From positions 1 to 42,274 of the IMG/VR virus record IMGVR_UViG_3300025326_000086: a DNA stretch of 42,274 nucleotides, one strand, 5' to 3'. Numbering within the stretch: the stretch's first letter is position 1; every line of letters begins with the position of its first letter. Below the pieces are notes generated by a model. It had not been told where the DNA came from and ran no database searches. It saw only the letters and a list, made by a program, of their open reading frames with translations. Of the stretch, positions 24,433 through 32,276 are shown piece after piece. Both the position numbers and the translations under genes were made by a program. The stretch comes from a virus.

Positions 24433-26463
24433 TTATTTGAACAAGCCCACGAACTTGTTGAAAAGGCCAGAAACAGTGTCTTTGGCCTTTTGGAAGAACG
24501 AGGGCTGGCTTGAAGCCGCCGTGGTTTTGGGAATATTAAACGAGGTGCCTAAGTCTGGAATACCTGAGGTGTCAATACTGCTTGACGTGCTGGGGATCGT
24601 GGGTTGAGGCAAGTTGAAGTTGAATTTTAATTGAGGAATCTCTGGAATGGAGAGATCTGGAAGATTGACTGGCTGGCTGACAACCTCGCCACCAGCACCA
24701 AAAGTCGGGAAAGTTGGGCCAGAAAGCTTAACGTCTTTCCCTGCCAAGGATTTTTGCAAAGAAGAAGCACTTAAATCGCCAGATGCACCAGCCGAAAGTG
24801 GGGCTTCAGTTGGTTTTTTAGCCAATTGAACATCACGACCAATCTCGGAAGCTTTGAAAGTAACTGGTTTTAGAACCTGACCAGATTGAGTTACATTGCC
24901 TTCTGCATCAATCGCAAGGTTTTGTCCCTGAAGGGCTTTGGTTAGGTTCTGCCTGGCGGCTTCACCTTGACCCATGCCTAGATCAAGTTTGGTTGGATCT
25001 GGGAAAAGAGAAACGCCAGTAAACGACTGGAATAATTTATCAAAAGAGGAAGCTGAATTGAGCGCCTCGCCTGTTGCCTGGTCAAATACTGGGGCTTGAA
25101 TTTTTGGAATTTCGTTAGCCGTTACAGGTTGCTCGCTGTTATTGAGAACCTTGAAAATATCGGGCTTGCTGGTCATTAAATCCATTCTTGAAGGGATTGA
25201 AGTTAAATTAACTGGAATTTCGTTACCATTAGCGTCTTTGTCAAAGATCGTAAATGACCCGTTTTCTTCACGACGAGCACGCACCTTTTCCATTTCACCA
25301 TTGGGATTGCGAATAACCGCAGTAAAAGAAGTGTCAAGGCCAAGTTCTTTGGCTCGATTAAGGGCGGCCTGGCGAGTCGATAGGGCTGAAGACCCCTCAA
25401 CTACGTTTCCATTTTGATCGACCACTTCCCACAAACCAGTAGCAGAGTTTTGCTGGACTGGTTCGGCCATGAAATCAACATTTTGACCAGTGAAAGGATC
25501 TTTGCCGTCGATTGTGACAGTTTTCACTGAGCCGTCCTTGGAAATTACGTCAAAAACCTGCCCGTTATTGTAGGCTTCGATTAAAATTTTAGCGCTGTTG
25601 AGCATGTTCCTGGCATTTTGTAGGGCTTCCTCTTGGACATTAACCCCTTGTTGAGCCAAACTAACCAGTTCGTCATAAATTCTTTGAGCTGAATCAAACT
25701 GGGCTTCTACTCTAGTTAAACCATCGATTTCGCCAAGTTTATGAGCCTGAACGATAGTGTCCTGGTTGGCTAGTTCGTCGGCTAGAAAGAACGAAAATTC
25801 GTTTTGCAAACCAGTAGTATTGCCAGTTTGAGTAGCGCTAATAGCCTGGGCTTCTTGCTGGACTAACTGCCGATAAATCTTGCTTTCTGGATTAGCAACT
25901 GTTTTTAACTCACGAATAATAGCCAGCTCTTCCTGGGAGGTAATCCCGCCAGCCATGTATTGCTCAAACAAATCTGCTCGGCGCTGTTCAACTAACTCTA
26001 CTTGAGCGTTTTCAAACGAGTTGATGATATTTTGTTGTTGTTTGGTGTACTCAGACGTGCCTGGTTTTTCAAAGGCAAGCATTTCCGATTCAATCCTGTA
26101 ACGATCCTGCTCACTAATCAGCCCGTCGGCCGAGGCATATTTAGATTCTAATTCGGTGCGTTTCCCTTCTCGCTGGCGTCCACGTTCCACGTCCTGCAAT
26201 TTAACTAGGGTTTTCAAGGCATCAGCGCCTTCTGAGGTATTTTGCCCAACTTCTTCAACATAATCATTTACGAAATTCTTAAATTCATCAAAACTAATCG
26301 CTCCGTCGTCGTAAGCCGTAACCATGTTATTAAACCTGGCAACCCGTTCGTTCTTGATTGCCGACTGAAAAGTTGAAGCAAAGCTGGCGGCTACCCCCTC
26401 GTAGGTGGGCGCGGCCTGGATTCTTGAGCTGGAGCGTGATGGTCGTCTTGTAACTACTGCCAT
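24433..26463 (-). CDS. Large virion-associated protein, neighbour of portal
   Basis: 676 residues from ATG 26463, chosen because AGG lies 7 nt upstream and the longer form (26496) begins inside the portal gene. Residues about 15-260 are helical and charged, with repeated EF-hand-like turns (YDDGAISFDEFKNFV; ASADGLISEQDRYRIE; YMAGGITSQEELAII), each a D/G-turn followed by a helix. A beta part follows (about 310-440: GSVKTVTIDGKDPFTGQNVDF), then a disordered Pro/Ser-rich end. It is probably an internal virion protein made with the 1158-residue protein. Confidence 0.68.
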   Translation of the reverse strand: MAVVTRRPSRSSSRIQAAPTYEGVAASFASTFQSAIKNERVARFNNMVTAYDDGAISFDEFKNFVNDYVEEVGQNTSEGADALKTLVKLQDVERGRQREGKRTELESKYASADGLISEQDRYRIESEMLAFEKPGTSEYTKQQQNIINSFENAQVELVEQRRADLFEQYMAGGITSQEELAIIRELKTVANPESKIYRQLVQQEAQAISATQTGNTTGLQNEFSFFLADELANQDTIVQAHKLGEIDGLTRVEAQFDSAQRIYDELVSLAQQGVNVQEEALQNARNMLNSAKILIEAYNNGQVFDVISKDGSVKTVTIDGKDPFTGQNVDFMAEPVQQNSATGLWEVVDQNGNVVEGSSALSTRQAALNRAKELGLDTSFTAVIRNPNGEMEKVRARREENGSFTIFDKDANGNEIPVNLTSIPSRMDLMTSKPDIFKVLNNSEQPVTANEIPKIQAPVFDQATGEALNSASSFDKLFQSFTGVSLFPDPTKLDLGMGQGEAARQNLTKALQGQNLAIDAEGNVTQSGQVLKPVTFKASEIGRDVQLAKKPTEAPLSAGASGDLSASSLQKSLAGKDVKLSGPTFPTFGAGGEVVSQPVNLPDLSIPEIPQLKFNFNLPQPTIPSTSSSIDTSGIPDLGTSFNIPKTTAASSQPSFFQKAKDTVSGLFNKFVGLFK

Positions 26464-26464
26464 A

Positions 26465-28309
26465 TTAACCTGCCACTGGCGGCAAAACTGTGCCACCAGT
26501 TGAATTAGGATTTACTGCTTCTCGAGCGGTTTCTGGGGTAGGTCGTTGTTCTTCTGGTAAAGGATTGGTGGCGGATAAAGCCAAATTATTGGCATTAGCG
26601 TTGTCAGCTAAAGCTTGTTCACCTGGAGTGGGAGGAACTGGGGTTCCTGCTGGAACGGCAACTGGTTTCCCAATCTGCCCCCTCATTTTCTCAAGTTCAG
26701 CCGCGGAAGCCTCAAGCTTTTGACCAATTTCGGTCATTTGAGCTTTAGCTTTGACAATTTTCATCACCCTATCGGGCGACAAGTCAGCGTCGCCGCTCTC
26801 TTGCTTCAAATAATCAACTGTGGTGCTGGTTGCACCAAGATCAAGTAGGGCGTTGTAGCGATCAATAGCCTGGTGGAGTGAAGTTAAGTTGTTCTGCAAA
26901 CCAAGAGTGAGGTTTTGGATCTCACGGGCAACATCAACTGGCAAGTTGTCAGAGAAAATAACCTCAATTTGGTAGGTTTCAATACCCTCAATTTCGTAAG
27001 TTTGACCACCATCCAAGGGTACTTTGAAGGCTTCTGGGTTATTTTTCTTGAGGATTTTAATACCCATTTTAATAAGTTTTCTGATGGCAGTTTCCCAGTC
27101 AATTTGGCGCGATGTAACCGACAAAGTAGCGGGTTGCATGGACAATTTAGCCTGGAAGCCAGAGGTGACGTTATTGGGAAAGACGCCGCTAGCGGCCTTG
27201 GGCATTAGCGAAACGAAGTGGAAAAGATCAATTAAAAGCTCAACTTGGGCAATGAGCGGTTGAATTTGGGCTGGATTGCTTAAATATTCTAGTGCCTCGC
27301 CATTGTCAGAGCGCTTAACTGGGATTTTCTTGCCACGGATTTTCCCCAGTGATTTGCCGCTAAGGGCTTTATTATACTCAAGCAAGGGGGGATAACCAAC
27401 GTCGCGAGCAATTTCGCTAACAGCCGACAGTAGGGCATTTATTTCCTGACAAATTTGTTTCCAGCGCTTGATCTCAGAACTACCATTAACATCATTAACT
27501 AGGCGGCTATTATCAATCGTAACCAGCGGCACAAAACCAAGGCCGTGTTCCTGGCGATCAATTTCCATGCCATTGGCAACTGTGACAACGTACTCTCGGT
27601 CATATTTGCGAAAAACTGAAGTCATGCCGTCGTCAAAAACAGTAATACTTTTGGGCAAAACTCGAACTTCGGAGTCTGGAACGACATCGGCGCCATACAT
27701 GCGCTTGACTGATTCTGGGCGCATGCGCTTCCAAGTGACAAAACATTCAATATCATCGTAGTCGCTGGAACTGTAAACCACCCTGGTTGTAAATGGGTTA
27801 AGGGCAGAAATATCGAAAGAACCTTTAGGGCCACCCTCTTTTTTCTCTTTGTTCCAAAACGGGAAAAGATGGGTGTGACCAAGCATAAAATATTGACGAG
27901 CAGAGTCTTTGAATTTTTTGCGAAACTCAGCGTCAAAAAGCATTTTGTTAGCCAATGTTTCCCCATAGTCCGAAATTGCCTGATCGACTTGGTTGGTGGT
28001 GGGTGGGCGCCACTGAACCTGAGGCATGGTGTTGGTGAGCATGTAGGTGTAAAGATCAATGACGGTGGCGCCAAGATTAAAGACAAGCTTGACGTTGCCT
28101 TCTGGTTCTCCAGTCCACTGTTCGGAAATATCGCCGTCGTAAAACGATCGGTCTTGACTCATGCGATTAAAAAGCTGGGAATATTGGGTTTCAACGGAAT
28201 CCCAAATGTCAATAACTTCTTGGCCGCTGGTTCTTAGTTGGTAAGCGTATTCTTGTTCTTTGCGCTCCAAAACACTTAGGGCTTTTGGATCGTACGGTTG
28301 AGCTGGCAT
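26465..28309 (-). CDS. Portal protein
   Basis: 614 residues. Typical portal features: RSFYDGD, VKLVFNLGATVIDLYTYMLTNTMPQVQWRPP near 70-105, the WKQICQEINALLSAVSEIARDVGYPPLL crown/stem segment, and a C-terminal helical region with DYLKQESGDADLSPDRVMKIVKAKA. It forms the dodecameric DNA entry channel (family knowledge). It lies directly downstream of the large terminase, and its Pro-rich tail (last 60 residues) is disordered. Confidence 0.9.
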   Translation of the reverse strand: MPAQPYDPKALSVLERKEQEYAYQLRTSGQEVIDIWDSVETQYSQLFNRMSQDRSFYDGDISEQWTGEPEGNVKLVFNLGATVIDLYTYMLTNTMPQVQWRPPTTNQVDQAISDYGETLANKMLFDAEFRKKFKDSARQYFMLGHTHLFPFWNKEKKEGGPKGSFDISALNPFTTRVVYSSSDYDDIECFVTWKRMRPESVKRMYGADVVPDSEVRVLPKSITVFDDGMTSVFRKYDREYVVTVANGMEIDRQEHGLGFVPLVTIDNSRLVNDVNGSSEIKRWKQICQEINALLSAVSEIARDVGYPPLLEYNKALSGKSLGKIRGKKIPVKRSDNGEALEYLSNPAQIQPLIAQVELLIDLFHFVSLMPKAASGVFPNNVTSGFQAKLSMQPATLSVTSRQIDWETAIRKLIKMGIKILKKNNPEAFKVPLDGGQTYEIEGIETYQIEVIFSDNLPVDVAREIQNLTLGLQNNLTSLHQAIDRYNALLDLGATSTTVDYLKQESGDADLSPDRVMKIVKAKAQMTEIGQKLEASAAELEKMRGQIGKPVAVPAGTPVPPTPGEQALADNANANNLALSATNPLPEEQRPTPETAREAVNPNSTGGTVLPPVAG

Positions 28310-28338
28310 CGTGGTTTCTTACAATAGGTTTGGGCGGG

Positions 28339-29769
28339 CTACCGACGGTAGTCCTCTATTTCACCCATATTACCATAATCTTTCGCACCGATACTAGCAA
28401 GTGCCAGTGACATTACGCAGTCAGTGTCAATGTTTTTGTCATCCATGTTCCTCGGATACATCCGCAGTTCTTCGTGGAGCGACGGGATGTGAGGGAGCAC
28501 TAATTCGGTTTTTTCAATCATGTCTTGGAGATTATTTATAAGCTTAACCTTTTTTGAACCAGTGCCAGAAAACGAGTACGGAATAAACGAAACGTCCAAG
28601 TCACGAAGCCACTCAGACTGCATATCGCCCGCTGAAGCTGTGGAGTCAATGACCATGTCGCCGCCGTAAATTTTATAAATTTTAACTAAGTCGGCCATGA
28701 TTTCTTCCCAGCTAGCAATCCCGCCACCCTTACGATAGAAATTCACCAGAAAATAAGGTTTTTCCGTAATGTCCAGGGTAATGCAAACCGTGTAGTCTTG
28801 TTTTCGACCGAAGTCCACTCCATGCATGTAGGAGCGGCCAGTGGAAGGTTTGATTGGCGACCGCAGGTCTTCTTTTGTGCAAGCCTCAATAGCACTTTCT
28901 GGAAAAGCCATCGCCTCCTCGTCGATGAACATACCCATAACCCGCTCGCGGATTAGTTCCTGGTTTTTGCCAGCCAAATAAAGTTTGATTTTGTCCTGGT
29001 TGGCTTTGGGATTTTGACGTGAGTCAGCAAAGATCGAAAAAACTGACTTGCGGTAATGCTGATTGGCAACTCCACCGACTTCTTTGAGTCCCTCGCGGAA
29101 AAGAAGCCAGTAATCGTTCTTGCCCTTGGGAGTTCCAAAGCCACAGATTATTCCGCCCCGTCGCCATGTACGAGGGTTGAGGACTTTTTCAATACAGTGG
29201 ATTAAGTGGCGAGCGTCCGCTGGCTCGTTGATTAAAACCAGGTCATAAGCCTCCCCTTCGATGTGCTTGCCTTTGTCGTGAAGGCCAATGGCATCAATTG
29301 TGACCCCGTTTTTGAGAACAATCGTTGGGTGGGCGTTGCGACGAGTGCCAGTGGTAACTGAAGCAACCCGATGCTTCAAAATCGGCGAGTCTTTGAAGCC
29401 GCTTTCAATTGCTTCCCATAACTCAACCGCCTGTTTCTGCTCTGGCCCAGTACACAAAATTGAATAAGGGGTGTCAAGATATTCTTGATGGCTTGCCCAG
29501 GGTTTTCCTGGTTTAATTTTATAAGAAGCCATGTGCATGGCCAAGAACTTAGCCGTCCAGGTTTTTCCAGCAGAATTGCCTCCTGACATCCAAGCGTCTT
29601 CAAATTTTCCCGACTCAACGGCCCGAATAAACTTTTTCTGGTGGGGAAAAAGCTCATGTTTTTCTTTAGCCGACGGGCTAGTATAAATTTCTACGAATAA
29701 ATCTGGATCTTTGAGGGCTTTAACCCAGTTGTCTCGATAAAGGCTGGGCATTTGCTGTTGTTCGGTCAT
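28339..29769 (-). CDS. Terminase large subunit (TerL)
   Basis: 476 residues. ATPase domain: Walker A GGNSAGKT (63-70, K69), Walker B-type YDLVLINEPAD (175-185, with N181/E182 after the strand) and a coupling region SVTTGTRRN. Nuclease domain (RNase H fold): GVDFGRKQDY with D319 and D325, and MVIDSTASAGD with D375. The enzyme cuts and pumps DNA into proheads (family knowledge). Overlaps the upstream gene by 4 nt. Confidence 0.95.
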   Translation of the reverse strand: MTEQQQMPSLYRDNWVKALKDPDLFVEIYTSPSAKEKHELFPHQKKFIRAVESGKFEDAWMSGGNSAGKTWTAKFLAMHMASYKIKPGKPWASHQEYLDTPYSILCTGPEQKQAVELWEAIESGFKDSPILKHRVASVTTGTRRNAHPTIVLKNGVTIDAIGLHDKGKHIEGEAYDLVLINEPADARHLIHCIEKVLNPRTWRRGGIICGFGTPKGKNDYWLLFREGLKEVGGVANQHYRKSVFSIFADSRQNPKANQDKIKLYLAGKNQELIRERVMGMFIDEEAMAFPESAIEACTKEDLRSPIKPSTGRSYMHGVDFGRKQDYTVCITLDITEKPYFLVNFYRKGGGIASWEEIMADLVKIYKIYGGDMVIDSTASAGDMQSEWLRDLDVSFIPYSFSGTGSKKVKLINNLQDMIEKTELVLPHIPSLHEELRMYPRNMDDKNIDTDCVMSLALASIGAKDYGNMGEIEDYRR

Positions 29770-30326
29770 TTTTCTCCTGCTTTCTTGGGCTCTTGGACAA
29801 CCTCACCTTCAACGGCTCCCGATCTGATTGCTTGTTTTTCCATTATGTCAAACATATCGTCGAACTTGGTCATGCTCCCGCGGCGACCCTGTTCTCGCAA
29901 AGCCTCGATGTAAAGTCTTTCTGTCACTGGCAACTTTGGCCCAGCAACTTCCTCGCCTTCAAACTGCTCTTTTTGCCAGTTTTCCACCATCTTGTCCCCA
30001 CTGTTGATAATTCGATCCAGGGCTTCGTCAGCGTCTTTTCTCTCAAGGGTAATGTTTTTGACAATGATCTTTTGCTTACGACTTGTCTCCTTTTTTGCTT
30101 GATAAATAAAAGACGAGTGGCGCTTCAAGTGAGTTTCGATTTGCCTGGGAGAAACAAACACGCTTTCGCCTTTAGCCCAGTTTGAAATGTCAATCAGCGA
30201 GTCGCCAGCAATGAATTTAGCGTCAAAACTGTCGCGAAGAGGATCGCCCTTGGAGTTTTGAGCCAGGCAAATAATACATTTTTTGGAAACCATGTACGAT
30301 GGGCGGGTGATAGTCAATTTTCGCAT
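29766..30326 (-). CDS. Candidate terminase small subunit
   Basis: 186 residues. Called from position, directly before TerL with an ATGA overlap. The N-terminal part has CIIC (18-21) and a likely HTH region (DISNWAKGESVFVSPRQIETHLKRHSSF, with H69 and H72 available for zinc), followed by a helical middle and a disordered end. This is compatible with a DNA-recognition plus oligomerisation layout, but no TerS family is recognised. The start could also be M12. Confidence 0.6.
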   Translation of the reverse strand: MRKLTITRPSYMVSKKCIICLAQNSKGDPLRDSFDAKFIAGDSLIDISNWAKGESVFVSPRQIETHLKRHSSFIYQAKKETSRKQKIIVKNITLERKDADEALDRIINSGDKMVENWQKEQFEGEEVAGPKLPVTERLYIEALREQGRRGSMTKFDDMFDIMEKQAIRSGAVEGEVVQEPKKAGEK

Positions 30327-30356
30327 GAGCTTACTTTACCACAGGGCGAAACCAGA

Positions 30357-30638
30357 CTAATCTCTGTAAATGTCTTCCTCAACTGACGGAGTTTCCTCGG
30401 GCTCTGCTGGAGGTTCGGGCTTTTTGGCTGGTTTGCCTGGGTCGGTTCGTTCAACTAGCGAAAAATCTGGGTGATTGGGCTTAAATTTGCGTCTGTTTTT
30501 CCATAAATTCAAGAATTCACCAGCCTTTAGAACAACGTCTTCGTTAAATCGGATGGCCAGCATGTCCTCGTCGTACTTGGTGCGCCTAATCCAGGCCGCG
30601 GCGATCTGTTTGTATGTTGGTTTGGAGCTGTCTGTCAT
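30357..30638 (-). CDS. Hypothetical protein of the packaging cluster
   Basis: 93 residues. The N-terminal 60 residues may be a small helical DNA-binding domain (YKQIAAAWIRRTKYDEDMLAIRFNEDVVLKAGEFLNLWKNRR); the remainder is Pro/Glu-rich and disordered. It lies between the zinc-ribbon gene and the putative small terminase and could itself be part of the packaging complex. No family recognised. Confidence 0.68.
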   Translation of the reverse strand: MTDSSKPTYKQIAAAWIRRTKYDEDMLAIRFNEDVVLKAGEFLNLWKNRRKFKPNHPDFSLVERTDPGKPAKKPEPPAEPEETPSVEEDIYRD

Positions 30639-30639
30639 G

Positions 30640-30864
30640 CTATTTTTCCTCTACTTGATTAAGTGCTACTTGGATCTTTTTATATTTTACTGCTTGGTCG
30701 CGCATAATGGAAATTAGGTCTTCAGTGTACTCGTAAGTGGTAAACCGCTGGTCGCAGTATTCGCATTTATAACGTCGGTAGCGGTAATAAGGGTCGTTGG
30801 GAAGCCCAGGGCGCGAGTCAATAACGCGCATCTTGTGTAAATGTGGGGTTTCTTTTTGAGCCAT
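30640..30864 (-). CDS. NrdR-like zinc-ribbon protein without ATP-cone
   Basis: 74 residues from ATG 30864. The run VIDSRPG, then YRYRRYKCEYCDQRFTTYEY closely follows the NrdR zinc ribbon (V-x-DSR...RRR-E-C-x-x-C-x-x-RFTTYE), but the first CPxC pair is replaced by H-x-H (PHLHK). The ATP-cone that senses dATP/ATP is absent. NrdR represses ribonucleotide reductase genes; a lone ribbon may bind NrdR boxes or other DNA. First gene of the late strand, behind a good promoter placing the start almost at the 5' end of the mRNA. Confidence 0.75.
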   Translation of the reverse strand: MAQKETPHLHKMRVIDSRPGLPNDPYYRYRRYKCEYCDQRFTTYEYTEDLISIMRDQAVKYKKIQVALNQVEEK

Positions 30865-30872
30865 ACCCAACC

Positions 30873-30901
30873 AATATGGGCTAGAAACTAATGCTTGTCA
30901 A
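30873..30901 (-). promoter_or_regulatory. Sigma70-type promoter of the late operon
   Basis: On the minus strand, TTGACA (30896-30901, perfect) is followed after 17 nt by CATATT (30873-30878, 4 of 6). The expected transcript start (about 30866) is only 2-3 nt before ATG 30864, so the zinc-ribbon mRNA may be leaderless. The promoter lies between divergent genes, the right place to drive the late operon. Confidence 0.55.
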
Positions 30902-30907
30902 TGGACA

Positions 30908-31132
30908 GTGGTTGGTGCTAACATTGACCACAAGATGCCGAGAAAGAAAGTGAAAATCCTAACCCCCAGACGATTATTAAATAAAAAAGGCGGGAGCTTT
31001 GTTTACTTTTCAGCCGCCTCCCCAATGCACCGAACCCTTGCTTTGACCGTTCCTTTTGAGCGCCTCAGTTCAGAAGCCCAGATTAAGTATTTACAAATGT
31101 TCGGGCCAATAAAATTCGAGAGGTGGTACTAA
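30908..31132 (+). CDS. Small basic hypothetical protein
   Basis: 74 residues if begun at GTG 30908 (GGA 4 nt upstream) or 65 from ATG 30935; the start is undecided. Residues include a basic front (MPRKKVKILTPRRLLNKKGG) and an aromatic C-terminus (IKYLQMFGPIKFERWY). It is divergent from the late operon and one base from the next gene. No family recognised. Confidence 0.6.
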   Translation: MVGANIDHKMPRKKVKILTPRRLLNKKGGSFVYFSAASPMHRTLALTVPFERLSSEAQIKYLQMFGPIKFERWY

Positions 31133-31133
31133 T

Positions 31134-31325
31134 ATGCCAAAATACCGAGTCGTTCTAGTCGAAACCTTTGGGACTGAGGTAGAAGCCAAAACCAGTGACG
31201 ACGCTGGCGAGTTGGGTCGTAAAACCATCAACCTTAATCCCAAAAAACACCACTTAGACGAATACGTCAGAGTAGTCAGAGTTCGAGAAACAACCAAAAA
31301 TGAAACCCCTGCCAAAAAAGATTAA
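31134..31325 (+). CDS. Small hypothetical protein
   Basis: 63 residues; starts right after the previous stop. The beta-rich front (KYRVVLVETFGTEVEAKTSDDAGELGRKTI) looks like small phage proteins of unknown function with one alpha/beta domain. It overlaps the metallopeptidase-like gene by 26 nt in a different frame, suggesting tight coupling. Confidence 0.65.
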   Translation: MPKYRVVLVETFGTEVEAKTSDDAGELGRKTINLNPKKHHLDEYVRVVRVRETTKNETPAKKD

Positions 31326-31596
31326 GTTTGCTGGCTTTACCTACAAAGTCAAAATGACCGATGACCTGGATGGTGGAGATAGTTGGGGCAGAACCATGTT
31401 TGCCAAACAAGAAATTTACATTGAAAGAGGGCTTTCCATTGAAAAACAGTGGGAAACCCTGATCCACGAAATGCTCCATGTCGCTTTGCGCCACACTACT
31501 GGCCTAAAAGAGTTCAAAGACGAGCGCGAGGAAGACGTTACCCGAGCTTGGAGCATGAACATTTTTGGCATCTTGAAGCAAAACGATATAATTTAA
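31300..31596 (+). CDS. Small HExxH (zincin-like) protein
   Basis: 98 residues. A beta-rich N-terminus (KIKFAGFTYKVKM...QEIYIERGL) is followed by the helix KQWETLIHEMLHVAL with H56-E57-x-x-H60 and a downstream acidic helix (EREEDVTRAW, E77/E78) that could give the third zinc ligand. This matches small phage-encoded SprT/ImmA-like zincins. Whether it cleaves a host regulator or only binds metal is unknown. A second, unrelated HExxH occurs in the VWA protein at 36621. Confidence 0.8.
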   Translation: MKPLPKKIKFAGFTYKVKMTDDLDGGDSWGRTMFAKQEIYIERGLSIEKQWETLIHEMLHVALRHTTGLKEFKDEREEDVTRAWSMNIFGILKQNDII

Positions 31597-31601
31597 GACC
31601 C

Positions 31602-31787
31602 ATGTCAACAACACCTTCCCGATACCGAAACCGCAAAAATGGGTATTGGGTTTACTATTTTTCCAAATCCCAGAAAACCTTTGGCATTAACTCGCCATAC
31701 GAAGACCTGCCAGCCAAAGATCGGCTAATCATTGATGAACAAGCCCAAGAGGGCGATAAGCTTGTTTTCTCCAGCTACAAAAAATAG
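31602..31787 (+). CDS. Small hypothetical protein
   Basis: 61 residues from ATG 31602; an earlier in-frame ATG at 31449 lies deep in the HExxH gene and is not favoured. It is basic and aromatic (RYRNRKNGYWVYYFSKSQKTFG), ending in SSYKK. Its stop codon lies in the left arm of the terminator hairpin 31782-31809. No family recognised. Confidence 0.6.
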   Translation: MSTTPSRYRNRKNGYWVYYFSKSQKTFGINSPYEDLPAKDRLIIDEQAQEGDKLVFSSYKK

Positions 31788-31853
31788 CCCGTCGTGAAAC
31801 GAGCTATTTGCTTTGAGTTTTCATCAGTATTCTTGCGGGCAACCAATGAAGGT
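31781..31853 (-). ncRNA. Possible small RNA between an extended -10 motif and the terminator
   Basis: On the minus strand TGTGGTATAAT (31860-31870) overlaps the last codons of the small basic gene and is identical over 17 nt to the promoter at 33493-33509. A transcript from about 31853 would run only about 73 nt to the terminator, with no ORF. This is either a small RNA gene or a chance likeness in the 3' end of the coding sequence. Confidence 0.3.
31782..31809. terminator. Bidirectional intrinsic terminator
   Basis: AAATAGC (31782-31788) pairs with GCTATTT (31803-31809), continued by CGT/ACG inside. On the minus strand the hairpin is followed by GGGCTATTTTTTG, a six-T run, so it works best for the minus operon 32574-31781. 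On the plus strand it is followed by a weaker TGCTTTGAGTTTT and ends the four small plus genes. Confidence 0.75.
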
Positions 31854-31860
31854 CTTGATA

Positions 31861-32085
31861 TTATACCACAGTATAGGTGGGAGTCAAGACTTCCTGCCAT
31901 TTTTTAATAGTCCTGGGAATTTGATTGTTCTTGGGCTGGAGCTTCAAAAGCCTGGTTAATTTCCTGATTTTATTGCGTTCTCGCCGTTTCCTGGCTTTGT
32001 AAAGCGCACATTTGACCTTGTCACGCCCATACTTGCGTTTGCCGCCATGACCCTTCCTGCCGCCCTTGCGTTTTGGATTAGCCAT
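31861..32085 (-). CDS. Small very basic protein
   Basis: 74 residues, with about 40 per cent Lys/Arg in the first two thirds. It opens MANPKRKGGRKGHGGKRKYG and has CALYKARKRRERNKIRKLTRLLK, a pattern (C-x-x-Y-x-x-R-x-x-R-E-x-N-K-x-R-x-L) I know from short basic phage proteins. Likely nucleic-acid binding, perhaps ribosome- or DNA-associated. AAAGG lies 6 nt before the ATG, and the tRNA-like gene ends 13 nt upstream, so both lie on one transcript. Confidence 0.75.
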   Translation of the reverse strand: MANPKRKGGRKGHGGKRKYGRDKVKCALYKARKRRERNKIRKLTRLLKLQPKNNQIPRTIKKWQEVLTPTYTVV

Positions 32086-32098
32086 GGCTGGCCTTTAG

Positions 32099-32170
32099 TG
32101 GACTGGGTGGGACTCGAACCCACGTTAAAAAACCACTTAAAGAAGTGGCCTTTACTGCCGATACCAGCCC
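32099..32170 (-). tRNA. tRNA-like gene with aberrant D/anticodon region
   Basis: 72 nt. Acceptor stem GGGCTGG/CCAGTCC (7 bp, one G-T) with discriminator A, and a perfect T arm GTGGG-TTCGAGT-CCCAC. The 40 nt between them do not fold normally: no 4-bp D stem is possible, and the best anticodon arm is GCCAC/GTGGT with an eight-base loop TTCTTTAA. Read as T32-T33 then CTTT and AA, this would be a Lys-like CUU anticodon with an extra base, as in +1 frameshift suppressors. CCA is not encoded. It could be a working odd tRNA, a D-armless form, or a decayed tRNA. Confidence 0.6.
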
Positions 32171-32218
32171 TGAAATAGAAAAAGAAATTAAATTGGCGTT
32201 TGGGGAAGTATAACACAA

Positions 32219-32259
32219 GAAGCTCTCGTAGGTGGCGCAAGGCTCGCCTCGAGAGCTTC
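32219..32259. terminator. Strong hairpin with T-run (plus orientation)
   Basis: GAAGCTCTCG (32219-32228) pairs with CGAGAGCTTC (32250-32259), 10 bp, with a further AGG/CCT inside. GTTTTTAA follows on the plus strand, so it would stop plus-strand transcription. On the minus strand it lies between the 51-residue membrane protein and the tRNA-like gene with only TTGTG after it, where it may act as a weak terminator or processing site. Confidence 0.6.
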
Positions 32260-32276
32260 GTTTTTAATATACACCC

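Noticed and set aside
31800-31853. CTGATGA followed by AAAAC on the minus strand, resembling a hammerhead ribozyme core
   Set aside because: No stem II can form between CUGAUGA and the following A-run, and stems I and III are missing.
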